Part shown: piece after piece, positions 63,277 to 64,000 of the stretch
Numbering within the stretch: the first letter of the stretch is position 1
How the letters are laid out: each line of letters begins with the position of its first letter
Assembly (NCBI RefSeq): GCF_031458395.1
Contig: NZ_JAVDYJ010000001.1
Span: 1,674,001-1,738,000, forward strand
Direction of reading: 5' to 3'
DNA length: 64,000 bases
Source of the DNA: Enteractinococcus fodinae
Lineage (GTDB): Bacteria; Actinomycetota; Actinomycetes; Actinomycetales; Micrococcaceae
The notes under the pieces: model-generated
Seen by the model: only the letters and a program-made list of their open reading frames with translations
The model's database searches: none
Told to the model about the DNA's origin: nothing
Translations under genes and position numbers: made by a program

Positions 63277-64000
63277 GTTGGCCTCGGTGCTCGGGTTCCG
63301 GTGAGTTTAGCAGCACACTCAGATCAGGTAGGACCCAGGTAGGTGAGGAGATTCGGCGAAACGCTGGAAGATCTGCGCGCCGATGGATCCCGGTTTCCAC
63401 CAGTGCACCGTCGAAACCAGCGTTGAGGGCGCCCAAGACATCCGTATCGAGACGGTCACCAACAACTAGGGGCTGACGCATCGAGAACCTGTTTGCCATG
63501 GTCCGAAACATCGTGGGCGCGGGTTTTCCGGCAGCAAGTTCGGGACGGTGACCGGTGGCTTGAGCAACGGCATTGACGAGGGACCCGTTACCGGGCGCCA
63601 CCCCTTGGGCCAGCGGAATCGTCAGATCGAGGTTCGAGGCCAACCACCCGGCACCGTGTTGGATAGCAAAACTCGCTTCAGCAAGATCTTTCCACCCAAG
63701 GTGCGGGTTGAAACCCTGAACTACTACTTGCGGAGCGTCGGCGGCCACCGCTGTAGTGGCGAAGCCGGCGGCTTGGATCAGTGCCGTCAGTTGCTCTGAT
63801 CCGGTGACTAAAACAGGCCCATCAGCGGGCTGGTACTCACGCTTCAACACGTCAGCCACCGCTTGGGCGGAGGTGATCACATGGGTGCTGTCTGTGTCCA
63901 CCCCGAAGCTCGTGAGACGGTCTGCCACATCTGCAGCAGATTTTGAGGCATTGTTGGTCACGAAACCCACCGGGATACCGCGTTCGATGAGCGCATTGAG
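63263..64000 (-). CDS. HAD-superfamily (IIA) phosphatase, partial
   Basis: The gene enters from the right edge; its N-terminus with the DxDxT motif is outside. Visible: PVGFVTNNASKS (HAD motif II, Asn/Ser), the C2-type cap region, GKPAPTMF (motif III Lys) and VGDRLDTDVLGALNAGFDG (motif IV Asp). This is the NagD/PGP-like HAD-IIA group that dephosphorylates small metabolites, for example phosphoglycolate; the substrate is not predictable here. Confidence 0.9.
   Translation of the reverse strand, partial: LNALIERGIPVGFVTNNASKSAADVADRLTSFGVDTDSTHVITSAQAVADVLKREYQPADGPVLVTGSEQLTALIQAAGFATTAVAADAPQVVVQGFNPHLGWKDLAEASFAIQHGAGWLASNLDLTIPLAQGVAPGNGSLVNAVAQATGHRPELAAGKPAPTMFRTMANRFSMRQPLVVGDRLDTDVLGALNAGFDGALVETGIHRRADLPAFRRISSPTWVLPDLSVLLNSPEPEHRGQHDRP

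Overview
This window is a stretch of core chromosome from a high-GC Gram-positive bacterium (Actinomycetota), most likely a Micrococcales/Micrococcaceae-type organism of fairly moderate GC. The evidence is a complete actinobacterial dcw cluster running into sepF, yggT and divIVA (wag31); a mycothione reductase, which implies mycothiol; a GarA-type FHA protein beside MerR and DUF151 genes; a PknL-like kinase close to an Rv2175c-like DNA-binding protein and a class II DAHP synthase; and a PldP-like ParA next to scpAB and xerD. The MurE specificity motif has His where DAP-adding enzymes have Arg, which hints at lysine-type peptidoglycan. I see no insertion sequence, prophage, CRISPR array or integrated element.

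Layout. 1-2200: the 5' end of a glutamine synthetase gene, panB, a small SPOR-like gene and map. 2258-8764 (minus): nrdR with its own NrdR boxes, dnaE, a RluD-type pseudouridine synthase, lspA and divIVA. 8956-26850 (minus): the division and wall cluster, transcribed in the order mraZ, rsmH, ftsL-like, ftsI, murE, murF, mraY, murD, ftsW, murG, murC, ftsQ, ftsZ, pgeF, sepF, yggT. Most junctions are 4-bp stop/start overlaps. Together these genes make lipid II (MurC-F, MraY, MurG), polymerise and crosslink it at the septum (FtsW, FtsI), and build and place the ring (FtsZ, SepF, FtsQ, FtsL, DivIVA). 26851-27337 is a gene-free control region with MraZ-type boxes. 27338-32766: a large dual-anchored lipoprotein, a DUF3040 membrane protein, DNA polymerase IV, a polyprenyl diphosphate synthase and the Rv2175c-like protein. 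32996-41108: a six-LysM transglycosylase-like secreted protein, the PknL-like kinase, aroG, an alpha/beta hydrolase, a small membrane protein and a long-chain acyl-CoA ligase. 41182-46164: mycothione reductase and pyruvate carboxylase. 46385-50347: an orphan ParA, MerR, DUF151 nuclease, MerR, GarA-like FHA protein and tRNA-Pro(GGG). 50469-51002: apt. 51027-64000 (minus): one long collinear run comprising a HAD phosphatase (partial), a 52-codon gene, tlyA, nadK, recN, a NUDIX hydrolase, xerD, pldP-like parA, scpA, scpB, rluB, tyrA, cmk and der.

The region is mostly ordinary housekeeping DNA. The points most worth a second look are regulatory or architectural: three groups of 10-bp-spaced MraZ-like boxes between mraZ and a divergent lipoprotein gene; a long, symmetric stem-loop with a T-rich tail between mraZ and rsmH that looks like an attenuator; tandem NrdR boxes in front of nrdR; an unusually long FtsL; a GarA-like protein with an altered phospho-threonine motif; and the absence of ylmE between pgeF and sepF. 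All calls come from reading sequence and translation; no database search was run.
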